6,199 nucleotides of DNA from contig DATIWI010000321.1 in the NCBI GenBank assembly GCA_035519475.1, positions 1 through 6,199 on the forward strand, given 5' to 3'. Below the pieces are notes generated by a model, which saw only the letters and a list, made by a program, of their open reading frames with translations, was not told the origin of the DNA and did no database searches. Positions within the stretch are counted from its first letter, which is position 1; every line of letters starts with the position of its first letter. The stretch comes from Fen-1467 sp035519475 (GTDB taxonomy: Bacteria; Verrucomicrobiota; Verrucomicrobiia; Opitutales; Opitutaceae). Positions 6,076 to 6,199 of this stretch are shown here, one piece after another. The position numbers and the translations under genes are program-made.

Positions 6076-6181
6076 GTGCCCTTCGACGCGCCCCGTCAAG
6101 GGGCTTGCTCAGGGCACCATTCGACTCGCGTCAATCGTGGCCCGCCATGAGCGAGCGCCATCTGGCGCGAGTCGAATGGTG
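6076..6181 (+). repeat. Palindromic repeat, full copy 2 (REP-like), abutting the tmRNA end
   Basis: The left half is a hairpin: GTGCCCT (6076-6082) pairs with AGGGCAC (6111-6117), with an inner GCCCC-gtcaa-GGGGC stem at 6090-6104. The right half is a perfect 16-base inverted repeat, CACCATTCGACTCGCG (6115-6130) and CGCGAGTCGAATGGTG (6166-6181), around 35 bases that contain a smaller GCGCCA/TGGCGC hairpin. The right arm overlaps the discriminator and CCA of the tmRNA gene at 6177-6180. On the minus strand it follows the tmRNA directly, so it could act as a processing or stop structure, although it has no U-tract. It is homologous to 5412-5517 and 5733-5764. Confidence 0.78.
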
Positions 6182-6199
6182 GAGGTGGCGGGAGTTGAA
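6177..6199 (-). ncRNA. ssrA: Transfer-messenger RNA, 3' end only (enters from right edge)
   Basis: The minus strand reads TTCAACT (T-loop), CCCGC (3' T-stem), CACCTCC (3' acceptor strand), A (discriminator) and an encoded CCA, the exact lengths of a tRNA-like 3' end. The 23 bases differ from the well-known end of E. coli tmRNA at one position as I recall it; the TTCAACTCCCGCCA run is a strong tmRNA marker. tmRNA rescues stalled ribosomes together with SmpB. A tRNA cannot be fully excluded, since the 5' part lies outside the window; it should start GGGGGTG or GGAGGTG. The 3' ends of ssrA genes are well-known integration sites, which matters for the repeats and nuclease next door. Confidence 0.72.

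Noticed and set aside
5412..6181. CRISPR array
   Set aside because: Only two or three repeat copies are present, spaced hundreds of bases apart, with long palindromic structure and no regular spacers or cas genes.

Overview
The window is 6.2 kb of GC-rich bacterial chromosome. The high GC, the lack of clear Shine-Dalgarno sequences before most starts, the single-piece-type tmRNA 3' end and the scattered palindromic repeats would fit a group such as Verrucomicrobiota/Opitutaceae. That is a weak inference, and the lineage cannot be fixed from this sequence alone.

Left part (1-2642, all genes on the minus strand): reading leftwards from the divergent point near 2.65 kb there is a RES-Xre type II toxin-antitoxin operon, with the Xre/MbcA-like antitoxin first and the RES-domain toxin second, overlapping by four bases. 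A 213-bp gap follows, then an atypical cytochrome P450. 36 bp beyond it begins an unrecognised reading frame that leaves the window at base 1. The P450 has ExxR and a Cys heme loop, but no acid-alcohol pair in its I-helix, which is how peroxide-handling P450s look. The truncated neighbour may be its partner.

Middle (2828-5151): a plus-strand FAD-dependent oxidase of the PCMH/VAO superfamily is followed by a gap without a clear gene. Then comes a convergent minus-strand gene for a secreted, apparently two-domain beta-rich protein, lower in GC than its neighbours and of unknown function.

Right part (5152-6199): this is the most unusual section. The minus-strand 3' end of the tmRNA gene (ssrA), with encoded CCA, enters from the right edge. 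Immediately downstream of it lie a ~106-bp palindromic repeat, a small GIY-YIG nuclease gene, a partial copy of the repeat, a decayed tRNA/tmRNA 3'-end-like sequence, and a second full repeat in the same orientation. The two full repeats differ in arm sequence, yet each keeps nearly perfect self-complementarity. The nuclease lies between direct repeats of two kinds: the repeat family (28/32 identical) and a tmRNA-3'-end-like 20-mer (16/20). This resembles a very small element inserted at ssrA with its nuclease as cargo, and is the best candidate here for something not yet described.

No operon ties all these genes together. The P450 plus the truncated frame, and the antitoxin plus the toxin, are the only convincing co-transcribed pairs.
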